From NCBI GenBank assembly GCA_029339505.1, contig JAQISU010000348.1, positions 289,001 through 353,000 on the forward strand: 64,000 nucleotides of DNA, read 5' to 3'. The position numbers and the translations under genes are program-made. The DNA is from Unio delphinus (taxonomy: Eukaryota > Mollusca > Bivalvia > Unionida > Unionidae). Shown here piece after piece: positions 54,627-64,000 of the stretch. Each line of letters opens with the position of its first letter. Position 1 is the first letter of the stretch. A model generated the notes under the pieces. It worked only from the letters and a program-made list of their open reading frames with translations, was not told where the DNA came from and made no database searches.

Positions 54627-55787
54627 ATGGAAAAAAAATCCAATAAACGTACTAAACCACTGTCTGACTCTGATGAAGAACCACGTGGCGTGGAATCATT
54701 TCCACGCTTCATGGTTATTCAATCAAAAGATGATGCTAAACCGCTTTCAGGTTTATCTCCATTTATTATCGAGAAAACCATTACGGGATCGATTGGCACA
54801 CCAAAAAGTGTGAAAAAACTAAAATCGGGTTGCCTTCTTGTAGAGTGTGAGCGAAAGGGGCAAACAGACAATATCATGAAAATGAAAACATTCTTTGATA
54901 TTCCAGTGACCTCATTCGCCCACACTACACTGAATTCGTCCAAAGGCGTAATACGATGTCGTGACTTGGCTGGAGTCACCGACGCAGATATCATCGAAGG
55001 GATGAAACATGAAGGTGTCACTGCAGTGCGAAGAATACGTATTAAACGTAATAACACCCTGCAGGACACCAATACATTTGTACTCACCTTTAATAAACCG
55101 ACAGTGCCCAAAGTGGTCAAGGTTGGGTTTTTACAAGTAAAGGTCGAGATCTACATTCCAAACCCCCTTCAATGCTATAAGTGTCAAAAATACAGCCATC
55201 ACGAAGATCGATGTTCCAGAGCCAAGGTATGTGGCCGATGCGGAGAACACTCTCATCAGGAAGCTGATTGTAGAGCAACTCCGCATTGCGTCAACTGTGG
55301 CAAGGAACATCACGCCAGTTCCAAAGATTGTGATACATGGAAACAGGAGAAGGAAATTCAGAGGGTAAAGTTTACTTCGAACATTCCCTACCCAGAGGCC
55401 AGAAAGCTTGTCCAGGCAAAAACATCCCTTCCTGGCCCATCCTTCTCCACAGTCGTAAAGCACAATCCAAAAAGCACGATGGACGCCCAAACACAGACGG
55501 ATCAGCCCGATTCAACCACATGTGCCAACATCCCTAATTATAAGCCACAGAAAAGCACAACATCAACTCAGACAACAACTAATAACAATCCACCACCAAA
55601 ATCACCAAGACAGAAACACAAAGCACAAACAAATAAACAGCAAAAGGGGTCAAATGACCCCATTAAACTGTACAACAGGTTTGGAGACTTTGAGAGCATG
55701 GATGCAGAAGAAACTGCTCCGTGTACTCAAAGTAGCTCCAAACCTAATAAAACTAAATATACTCCCGTACTTCCTCCAGACAAATAA
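54627..55787 (+). CDS. LINE A4 ORF1: zinc-knuckle protein, altered first knuckle
   Basis: Complete 386-aa frame, same layout as A3 ORF1. In the first knuckle the Gly before the conserved His-His is Ser (KYSHHEDRC) and the preceding Arg is Gln (PLQCYKC). Cys and His zinc ligands are all kept. The C-terminal region differs by single residues (KSTMDAQ, KGSNDPIK). Probably still folds; nucleic-acid affinity may be changed. ORF2 of the same copy is dead. Confidence 0.9.
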   Translation: MEKKSNKRTKPLSDSDEEPRGVESFPRFMVIQSKDDAKPLSGLSPFIIEKTITGSIGTPKSVKKLKSGCLLVECERKGQTDNIMKMKTFFDIPVTSFAHTTLNSSKGVIRCRDLAGVTDADIIEGMKHEGVTAVRRIRIKRNNTLQDTNTFVLTFNKPTVPKVVKVGFLQVKVEIYIPNPLQCYKCQKYSHHEDRCSRAKVCGRCGEHSHQEADCRATPHCVNCGKEHHASSKDCDTWKQEKEIQRVKFTSNIPYPEARKLVQAKTSLPGPSFSTVVKHNPKSTMDAQTQTDQPDSTTCANIPNYKPQKSTTSTQTTTNNNPPPKSPRQKHKAQTNKQQKGSNDPIKLYNRFGDFESMDAEETAPCTQSSSKPNKTKYTPVLPPDK

Positions 55788-55849
55788 TAACACATGCTTC
55801 CACCGCGAATAGTCTAACCTAGTTCCAGAATCTCCAGCATAACATTAGA

Positions 55850-58800
55850 ATGAAGAACACCATCATACAATGGAATTGTCGAGGACTTAAAATAAACTAC
55901 AATGATATTCTTCTGCTTTTAAATGAACACGATCCTGCTGTACTATGTTTACAGGAAACATTCCTGAAAGAGACAGATAAAATTACTTTTAAAAACTTTT
56001 CCCTGTTTAATGCGTACTTTCAAAACGGAGACAGGGCCTCAGGAGGAGTCTCTATTGCTGTGAACAATAGAGCCCCTCACAGAGTCGTTCCTTTAAACAC
56101 AAATTTACAAGCCATTGCTGTAAGTGTCACTCTAGATTGAGTGATTACTTTTTGTTCCATTTACTTACCACCAAACACCAACCTAGTACAAAAGGAATTA
56201 GACAATCTTGTTGAACAACTTCCCGCGCCCTTCGTTTTACTCGGGGATTTTAATGCCCATAACATTTTATGGGGATCAAATCACATAAACGACAGAGGCC
56301 ATAAAATAGAAGATTTCATTTCTAGACACGATCTGTGTCTATATAACACGAATTCATCAACATATTTACACCCAGGAACGGGTACGTACACATGCATAGA
56401 TTTGACAATTTGCTATCCCTCACTGCTTTTGGACTATGAATGGAAGGTCGCTGATGACCTTCACAGCAGTGATCACTTTCCAATCACTCTTGAAAATAAC
56501 ACTAAAATTGATGATACAATTCCACAATGGAATATAAAGAAGGCCGATTGGGCTATGTTTGAAGCATTATGTAAAACTAGACTAAATAATGATTCAGTAT
56601 TCAACGCTGTTAATCCTATACAGCATTTTACCTCCGTTCTAATTTCAATTGCAGATGAATCCATTCCCAAGTCCTCAACGAACAGTAAGAGATCGCAAAA
56701 ACCTTGGGTAACCAAGGAATGCAAAGAAGCCATTAGACAACGCCGAGAAGCATTAAAACAATTCAACACTCGTCCAACGCCCGAAAATTTAAATAAATAT
56801 CGTATTGCCCGGGCTAAAACTCGACGCACAATCAAAGAATGTAAGCGTGCATCCTGGAAGAAATATATTTCTTCTTTAAACTCTCGTTCCTCAATGAAAC
56901 AAGTTTGGGATACTATTCGGAAAATAAATGGAAAAAGGAAACACAATTCTATTCGACACCTAAAAATAAACAATATCAATTTCAGTTCGAAACGTGACAT
57001 AACAAATATTCTTGCCGATAGTTTTTCGAAAAACTCATCATCATCTAATTATTCAGATGCCTTTAGAAGATTAAAATCTCAAAAAGAAAAGTCGCGTTTA
57101 AAATTTACATCGAACAACACTGAAAATTATAACCAGCTGTTTTCTTTATTGGAGCTTAGGGAGGCATTAGACAAGGCCCATGATACATCCGCTGGGCCTG
57201 ACGAAGTACATTACCAGTTCTTGAAACACCTCCCAGAATCTTCTCTGACATTGCTTCTTAAAATCTTTAATGATTTATGGATTGCTGGTAATGTACCTAA
57301 GAGCTGGAAAGAAGCAACAGTGATACCGATTCCCAAACCAGACAAAGATAACGAAGATCCTAACAGCTATCGGCCTATTGCATTGACAAGCTGCATATGC
57401 AAAACAATGGAACGAATGATTAATTCTCGGCTTGTATGGTACTTGGAAAGTAATAATTTAATTTCTCCTTTCCAAAGTGGCTTCCGTTCTGGTCGTAGTA
57501 CTAACGATCATCTGGTTAGACTGGAAACATTTATTCGCGATGCATTTATCAAGAAGGAACATTTAGTAGCGGTCTTCTTTGATTTAGAAAAGGCCTATGA
57601 TACAACATGGAAGTACGGGATACTAAATGACCTGCACGATCTAGGTCTAAAAGGCCGTCTGCCCGCTTTCATCTCCAGTTTTCTCTCCGACAGAGAATTC
57701 AAAGTACGCGTGGGCGCTACCATCTCCGATATGCACCAGCAAGAGATGGGTGTGCCCCAGGGCAGTATTTTATCTGTGACGCTATTTAATATCAACATCA
57801 ATAGCATCACTAAGTGCTTAACTCCCGGTGTAGACTGCTCTTTATATGTAGACGATTTTTTAATTTGTTATCGATCAAAGCACATGCATACAATTGAAAG
57901 GCAACTTCAACAAAATATCAATAAGATCCACCATTGGGACAGTAATAATGGTTTTAAATTCTCTAAATCGAAAACAGTATGCATGCATTTCTGTCAATTG
58001 CGAAGACATCATGATGACCCTAAACTCACGCTGGACGGAACACTTATTCCAGTTGTTGAGGAAACGAAGTTTTTGGGTATTATCTTCGACAGAAAACTGA
58101 CTTTTATACCACACATCAAGAATTTAAAAGCTAAATGCTTAAAAGCTTTAAATTTACTAAAAGTAATTGCGCACACTGACTGGGCTGCTGATAAAAAAGT
58201 CCTCCTCAATTTGTATAGAACATTTATCCGTTCTATACTAGACTATGGATGCATTGTTTATGGTTCAGCTAGGAAGTCTTATTTGAAAATGCTTGACCCA
58301 ATTCATCATCAGGGAATAAGACTTGCTCTAGGAGCATTCAAGACATCTCCATGCGAAAGCCTTCTCGCGGAAGCGAATGAACCACCCTTATCGCACCGCA
58401 GAGAAATGCTTTCTATACAGTACGCTCTAAGATTAAGATCAAATCTTCTGAACCCTGCTTTTTCGGCTGTTTTTCAACCAAAATACAAAACTTTGTACGA
58501 AAACAAACCAAATGCCATACCTTCATTTGGCATCCGAATATCATCCAGTTTTGACACTATCAAAATTAATCTCCCTACAGTTCAGAATACGTTTGTCTCG
58601 GAAACACCACCTTGGCTCCTTAAGCAACCCAAAGTGATTTTTACGTTGCACGATGGGAGAAAATCTGAGACGAATCCTGCCGTTTTCCAGAACTCTTATC
58701 ATGAACTCCTCAACGATTTTAAAAACTACACAAAAATTTTTACTGATGGATCAAAAGTTGATGACAAGGCTGCTGCAGCCTTTGTTAGTGGCAAACACAT

Positions 58801-59525
58801 AACCAAAGTGCGCTTGCCAAACGATGCGTCCATATTCAGCGGAAATCAGAGCAATAGACCTTGCTCTGAAATTTATTGAACAAAAGCGCATTTTAAATAG
58901 CATTATTTTCTGTGACTCTCTGTCAGTACTTCAGTCGCTACACCATAGAAAACTGGATAATCCATTACTAGTCGATATTCTCGTCAAAAACTCTGAGCTT
59001 AGTAAGTCCTACAACATAGTATACTGTTGGCTACCTAGCCATATTGGTATTAGAGGTAATGAAGAAGCAGACCGGGCTGCTAAGATGGCGCTATCCCAAG
59101 AACCATCGGATTTTAAATTACCTTTTACTGATTTTAAACCTTGTATCAAAAAGTACCTACGTCAGAAGTGGCAGGCGTCATGGGATGATGCAGTCAATAA
59201 CAAACTTCATGCCATCAAACCAACCCTGGGAGAATGGACTCCTTCCTACAGAGCTATCCGTAGGGAGGAGGTTGTCATTGCAAGAATCAGAATCGGTCAT
59301 ACATACATTACCCACTCCCACATACTGAAAGGTGAAGATCCACCAGAGTGCGTTTCTTGCAATGAGCCATTCACTGTTAAACACTTTATGACCGAGTGTT
59401 CCGACCTGCAACCTACGCGTGTTAAATACTATAATGTACATGACATGAAGGAACTTTTTGATACAATACAAACCACTTGTATTTTAGATTTCCTAAAGGA
59501 AGTAAATCTCTATTTTAAACTATAA
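55850..59525 (+). pseudogene. LINE A4 ORF2, stop plus 2-base deletion
   Basis: CGA to TGA at 56138-56140 (codon 97, the same codon as in A3) and loss of two T near 58836 (CATATTCAGCGG for CATATTTTCAGCGG), which breaks RNase H at SIFSAEI. The remaining frame is open and matches A1. Not functional alone. Confidence 0.9.
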
Positions 59526-59810
59526 CTTGTATACCATCACGTAGAATATTTTTATCTAATGCAAATATCACCTTTTATTGATAACATCTTATCATGAACA
59601 TAACACCATTTACATCTCCCGTTGATTGGGAAGCTTCATATTTTCCTGTTACCAACATCTTACCATTTTATATTTAACTATTGTTTTTTTATATATATCT
59701 CTGGTCGATGTTAAACCTTTCTTGTTTTTGAACATGTAACGTATTGTATGGCGCTAAATAGCCTAAAAGTGCTGGTGCGCCGTTAAAATTCAAGTAAACA
59801 AACAAACAAA

Positions 59811-59822
59811 ATCAAGATAATG
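59811..59822. repeat. Right TSD of LINE A4
   Basis: Second ATCAAGATAATG. Confidence 0.92.
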
Positions 59823-60368
59823 AAGATATTTATCTTTCATGACTTCAACGCAGTTCAGGACGTCTTTAAGTTGGGTAGATTTTCGTTCCCCACGGAATTG
59901 AGACGCTCGTTTTTCCGCCATTCGCCGACTGGTTTTCTTGGACAAACCTGTCCGTATGCTGGCAAGGCATTCCCGAATAGCAGGCTAAGCCTTTATTAAT
60001 TCGGCATAACACTCACTGACCGTACGGCTTTGTAAACAGAAGCTTAGAAACATTCCTAACGATTTGATGTAATTAGCTTTACTAGAGGCAGACATGTCAG
60101 TGGGCATGCCAGTGAAATAATTCTTAAGTGCTTCCGTATCCGCTAAAGCATCTGGATTTTCAAACTTGGGATGCAATTGATATAAAACTCGATTTACATT
60201 GGCTACAATCTGGTTTCGATAGTCATTCTGAGTAACCAACATAGTAAACTCTAAATGGTTAGCAAAATTATTTAATATCGGACACTCATGGCTAGCAAAC
60301 TTGTGGTAAAGTCCTAAAGCCGCCATTTTAACATTTATTGGTTTGGTATATTTGATTCCTGTAGCCAT
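59811..60368 (-). pseudogene. Tyrosine recombinase, N-terminal core-binding part
   Basis: Minus-strand frame from MATGIKYTKPINVKMAALG. It is mostly helical, with NYIKSLGMFLSFC resembling the SAM-like core-binding domain that precedes the catalytic domain in this enzyme class. One in-frame TAG (59985-59987) interrupts IKA and PAIRECLASIRTG, after which the frame stays open through KDKYLHYLD to the TSD. The ATG overlaps the stop of the upstream frame (TAATG), so this may be a second cistron or a fused ORF split by a mutation. Confidence 0.6.
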
Positions 60369-61277
60369 TATAGTGGAACCCGAGGATTCTGATTTGTTTT
60401 TTTTTTTATTTCTGGTAGTAGTGCGATTGTTGGTTTGGTTTTTTTCGAGAGAGAGACCCAGAGTTTCCTTTTCACTGGTAGTCGTTCCAGTACAACCACC
60501 GGTGTCTTGATCGGTGTGATTTTCCTTTCGCTTGATTTCAAATTGGATGATGGTGCAGGTGTTCGCGGTGTTTCTACATCCCTAATGGGTGATAGTGCGA
60601 TGGTGGGTTTAATCATTGAACTCGTTAATTCTTTAATAGGTGTTTGTGCATCCCTAATGGATGATAGTGCGATGTTTGGTCTATTTATTGAACTCAGTTC
60701 TTTAGTAGGCGTTGATGCCACCGTTTGCTGCTGCTGCTGCATCAGCGGCGTTGCAATAACGTCATCCCATGACTGATTCACGCCAACTTCACCTTCCCAA
60801 CTGTATACCATAGTTAGCCGAGATGCTACAGGTACATTTGGATCTGGTAAAGTTGGCGTGAATGCTTTACGTTGCGAAGGTGGCGCTAATTGATCAAGGT
60901 TAGTAGTATCTTTGTTTACCAGTACACCGCACTGTTCGAACTTAGCAATCAAATAATGTAAATAGTTCTGCCCTGTTAGTCTGTTGTAATTATTGATCAA
61001 CTCCGATTGGCAGACTACCGCCAGTCTTTGTGCACGACGTCTTTCTTTAATTTCTGCCATCATTATTGTTCTTTCTGCTTCGGAAAAGCCCAAGTTATTT
61101 GACATACACTTGCGCTTCAGATGTTGTTTCATTCGGCAGACTGCTAAATCGTTGTCTTTCCCTCTAGTTTTTCCTTGTTTAACATTACTTGCTAAAGATT
61201 CAGCATCTTCAGCAACATCTTTGGTGGAATTCTGATCAGTCTCAAATGAGAACCTTTCGTTTTTCGCTGGAGCATCA

Positions 61278-61278
<1 letters not shown>
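60368..61278 (-). pseudogene. Upstream open frame of the recombinase unit, Thr/Pro-rich
   Basis: Open on the minus strand from the TA microsatellite (DAPAKNERFSFETDQNST) through CRMKQHLKRKC, a Cys/His cluster that may bind zinc, then GFSEAERTIMMAEIKER and a long Thr/Ser/Pro region with repeated R-P-N-I-A-L-S-S/T-I-A-L-S-P motifs. First Met at 61132. It ends at TAA overlapping the next ATG. No family recognised; its position suggests a DNA-binding N-terminal region of the recombinase. Confidence 0.45.

Positions 61279-61341
<63 letters not shown>
61279..61341. repeat. (TA)n microsatellite
   Basis: About 31 TA units inside the recombinase unit. It would encode Ile-Tyr repeats if translated, so it is either intronic or a disruptive expansion. 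Confidence 0.95.
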
Positions 61342-61346
<5 letters not shown>

Positions 61347-61349
61347 TAA

Positions 61350-62026
61350 TCAATCGTCGACTAGGGAGATAGTGGATGTATTGCTCAGGTTGATTGGCTC
61401 CAGATCTACGATCGGTTCAATCCGTTGTGCCAAAGTGGCCAGCGAGTCTAAATCGGATGTTGACCTGTTCAATTTCTTCTTCTTGCCAACCTCATCAGGC
61501 TCTAATAGCCAATTAAACATCTCCTTTTGTACGCTTTCTTCTTTGTCGTGTTTTCTAGAAATCGCCCTTTCCAATGGAGTGGACGGTATCTTTGGTAGTA
61601 TAAAATGGTCCCCTTTGGATGGAGTTGAGTCTAATGGGGTTATTAATATCTCTCTTTGGGATGGAGTGGTCTGTATCGTTGGTTGTATCAAATTCTCCCT
61701 TTTCGATGGAGTTGAGTGTAATGTCAGTGCCGGTACTGGTACCTTTAATAATTTCTTAGATGTTAATTTTTTTTTGTATTAATTACCTTGTGTGGCCTGG
61801 TAAAGAAATAGGTGCTCCCTTTTTTGGTCTTCAAGCCCATGATCCTTGGGAGCGTAGTTTTCGTCTCCGATGATGTTGCTGTCGTCGTTTGTCTGCCCGG
61901 CTGGCCGCGACGAGACGAGAGAGAAGCTGCAGAAGCTGCCACCACTTCTGCATATGTCCTCTTCGGACGCTTGCATGGCGAACCCTGTAAACACCACCGC
62001 ATGCAGTTTAACACAACGACTGACAT
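61350..62026 (-). pseudogene. Further upstream part of the recombinase unit
   Basis: Acceptor-like TGTTTACAG near 61987 precedes GSPCKRPKRTYAEVVAAS. A shift in the A-run near 61772 leads to KKLLKVPVPALTLHSTPSKRE, then repeats of about 15 residues containing TPSK/TPSQ/TPLE, and KHDKEESVQKEMFNWLLEP. The PCKRPKR segment looks like a nuclear localisation signal. Function unknown. Confidence 0.4.
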
Positions 62027-63135
62027 GGAAGTGTAATATCATACCTAAGTAATAGTATGTATTAGTGATATAAATTTATCTACAAAAGCAATACAATGAA
62101 TGAATGAAAAGTACGTACCTCTTGACTGGATCTCTAAGAATAGTCTGCATTTCTGCTAAATCGAATGTCGGCCGACTTGTTAGGTTCCATTTCTTCCTTA
62201 GTATCTACAATGATGACTACTACCTTTGAAACGTATGCTAATATCGTATTTGTATAACTAAATGGATTTTTAAGTAATATATATGATATATATACATGGT
62301 ACAGGTTGATGGGAAACACCATAGGAATAACAACACACATAAATAAAGTAATGCACCTAAAGAACAAACGTGTATCAAAATTGTACAACAAACTTGTACA
62401 ATATATAATTGTGACTTGCCGATCGTATAAGCGGATTACCTGTTTTCTAGAAACATGCCTGAATGTTTTCAATATATGACAGAAATAATCGAATTAATAA
62501 CTAGATCCTATATCAACAAATAAATGCACCTAAGAAACAAATGTGTAGCAAAGTTGTAAAACAAAATTGTACAATATATAATTGTGACTCAAGCGGAAAA
62601 TGACATCTCGATATATACCTTTCACTAAACTATTTCTACATAAATATTTTGTATATTTTCTTTTAATTCTGACTTAGTCAATCGACTACTTCTCGGGCTA
62701 CAATATAACGTATATAATACTTCATTCTAATCAGTATTACGTTAACATTCATCGTTATACCAAACGTGTCGTACCAGCCAAATCCAAAATTCTAACCAGT
62801 TTCTGATGATATACTTCTCCCCCCCCCCTTAAGGAAGATGAAGAGCAGATGAAAGAATATCTGTATTTTGCAAGACCGAAGCTCTAGAGGAAGAATTTTT
62901 TCTCACTTCTTCCGGCAAGAGTGTCTCGCACTCACAATAGATGGATGCTGTCCAGTTGGCCAAGCAGTGTGTTTGTTCACCTCTCCGCGACGATGACGCC
63001 GACAGCAATGAGAGAGGAAAAATTATGAAGGCTAGAGAATTTGAAGCTAACTCGGAGCTTCTTGTATTTGCCATTTCGATACCGTGCCAGGGTCCTTGCC
63101 GCCTAGGACCCGAATCGTGTATGAAGCCCCAGAAG
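62027..63135. other. Non-coding stretch with a small duplicated segment
   Basis: 62343-62420 and 62520-62597 share AATGCACCTAA and TTGTACAATATATAATTGTG, a diverged duplication about 178 bp apart. Short open frames near 62134-62472 and 62829-63162 have no recognisable features. May be upstream flank of the recombinase unit. Confidence 0.5.
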
Positions 63136-64000
63136 CCTAAAGGAAGTAAATCTCTATTTTAAACTATAACTTGTATACCATCACGTAGAATTTTTTTTTA
63201 TCTAATGCAAATATCACCTTTTATTGACAACATCTTATCATCAACATAACACCATTTACATCTCCCGTTGATTGGGAAGCTTCATATTTTCCTGTTACCA
63301 ACATCTTACCATTTTATATTTAACTATTGTTTTTTTTATATATATCGCTGGTCGATGTTAAACCTTTCTTGTTTTTGAACATGTAACGTATTGTATGGCG
63401 CTAAATAGCCTAAAAGTGCTGGTGCGCCGTTAAAATTCAAGTAAACAAACAAACAAACAAACCACTTGTATTTTAGATTTCCTAAAGGAAGTAAATCTCT
63501 ATTTTAAACTATAACTTGTATACCATCACGTAGAATATTTTTATCTAATGCAAATATCACCTTTTATTGACAACATCTTATCATCAACATAACACCATTT
63601 ACATCTCCCGTTGATTGGGAAGCTTCCTATTTTCCTGTTACCAACATCTTACCATTTTATATTTAACTATTGTTTTTTTTATATATATCGCTGGTCGATG
63701 TTAAACCTTTCTTGTTTTTGAACATGTAACGTATTGTATGGCGCTAAATAGCCTAAAAGTGCTGGTGCGCCGTTAAAATTCAAGTAAACAAACAAATTTA
63801 CATCTCCCGTTGATTGGGAAGCTTCCTATTTTCCTGTTACCAACATCTTACCATTTTATATTTAACTATTGTTTTTTTTATATATATCGCTGGTCGATGT
63901 TAAACCTTTCTTGTTTTTCAACATGTAACGTATTGTATGGCGCTAAATAGCCTAAAAGTGCTGGTGCGCCGTTAAAATTCAAGTAAACAATAAACAAAAC
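63136..64000 (+). mobile_element. Tandem array of three LINE 3' ends
   Basis: Three 5'-truncated A-type 3' ends in head-to-tail order: from CCTAAAGGAAG (63136-63460), from CCACTTGTATTTTAG (63461-63795) and from TTTACATCTCCCG (63796-64000). Each keeps the hairpin and AAAC tail and joins the next without intervening host DNA. The third may be followed by more copies beyond the window. Confidence 0.9.

Larger units (their letters stand above)
54090..59810 (+). mobile_element. LINE copy A4, full length
   Basis: Begins CCCCCTGCGGG exactly at the TSD, so the 5' end of the family is defined here. Contains 5' UTR (54090-54626), ORF1, ORF2, 3' UTR and an AAAC tail. Inserted in the coding sequence of the tyrosine recombinase, opposite strand. 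Confidence 0.93.

Noticed and set aside
62134..62472. 112-aa minus-strand frame with hydrophobic stretches
   Set aside because: AT-rich composition gives Ile/Tyr/Phe-rich translation; no conserved motif and no partner.
62829..63162. Overlapping short frames on both strands
   Set aside because: Mutually overlapping, no family resemblance, and the plus frame runs into LINE 3' UTR.

Overview
This is eukaryotic DNA, most likely from a lophotrochozoan such as a mollusc. It is AT-rich and intron-bearing and consists almost entirely of transposable elements. The taxon is inferred from the repeat types (an I-group/Nimb-like LINE with a GGCGC/GCGCC 3' hairpin and an AAAC tail, ISL2EU DNA transposons, Penelope-like and Crypton-like sequences). 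No host housekeeping gene is recognisable. Everything below was read by eye, and family names rest on motif recognition, not database searches.

Layout: 1-8317 is the right part of an ISL2EU transposon (element 1): a DDE transposase 3' end on +, convergent with a SWIM-YqaJ-PHD nuclease gene on -. A 5'-truncated LINE (A1, 2652-7221) sits inside the nuclease exon with a clear target-site duplication (TSD) and carries the only uninterrupted ORF2 of the window (1225 aa). 8630-14036 is a second, nearly complete ISL2EU element (element 2) with THAP-DDE transposase on + and nuclease on -, all damaged. 14153-15430 is a rearranged transposase-derived block repeated at 44973-46141. 15510-21349 is a diverged, decayed full-length LINE copy (B) whose 3' part plus flank was later duplicated in tandem (1308-bp period, to 22722). 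22723-26800 is mostly featureless and contains a death-domain-like scrap and a shredded old LINE copy.

26800-29930 (-) is a degraded Penelope-like element (PLE): a basic/proline-rich region, an SGNH-hydrolase-like module, reverse transcriptase and GIY-YIG nuclease. The nuclease module is split by a second, unrelated LINE fragment with a 13-bp TSD. 30006-30457 (-) is an integrase-core pseudogene scrap. 30458-41915 holds two LINE copies head to tail (A2 with a duplicated 5' UTR monomer, A3 joined directly to the A2 tail). 41916-44972 is nearly empty apart from one candidate exon and a 151-bp tandem duplication. 46141-47815 is a scrambled LINE chimera.

49178-53081 is the most unusual unit. A perfect 25-bp inverted repeat bounds about 3.9 kb that holds one spliced, now frameshifted minus-strand gene of no family I can name and seven copies (six exact) of a 14-bp motif, many about 350 bp apart, on both strands. 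It looks like a DNA transposon with dispersed protein-binding sites. 53313-62026 (-) is a tyrosine recombinase gene (Crypton-like), interrupted in frame by full-length LINE A4 (54090-59810) with a 12-bp TSD. 63136-64000 is a tandem array of three LINE 3' ends.

The window is a stratified record of transposon-into-transposon insertion: DNA transposons and recombinases form the older layer, and the A-type LINE is the youngest. Its ORF1 binds RNA or DNA through three zinc knuckles, and its ORF2 supplies nicking, reverse transcription and RNase H for target-primed insertion.
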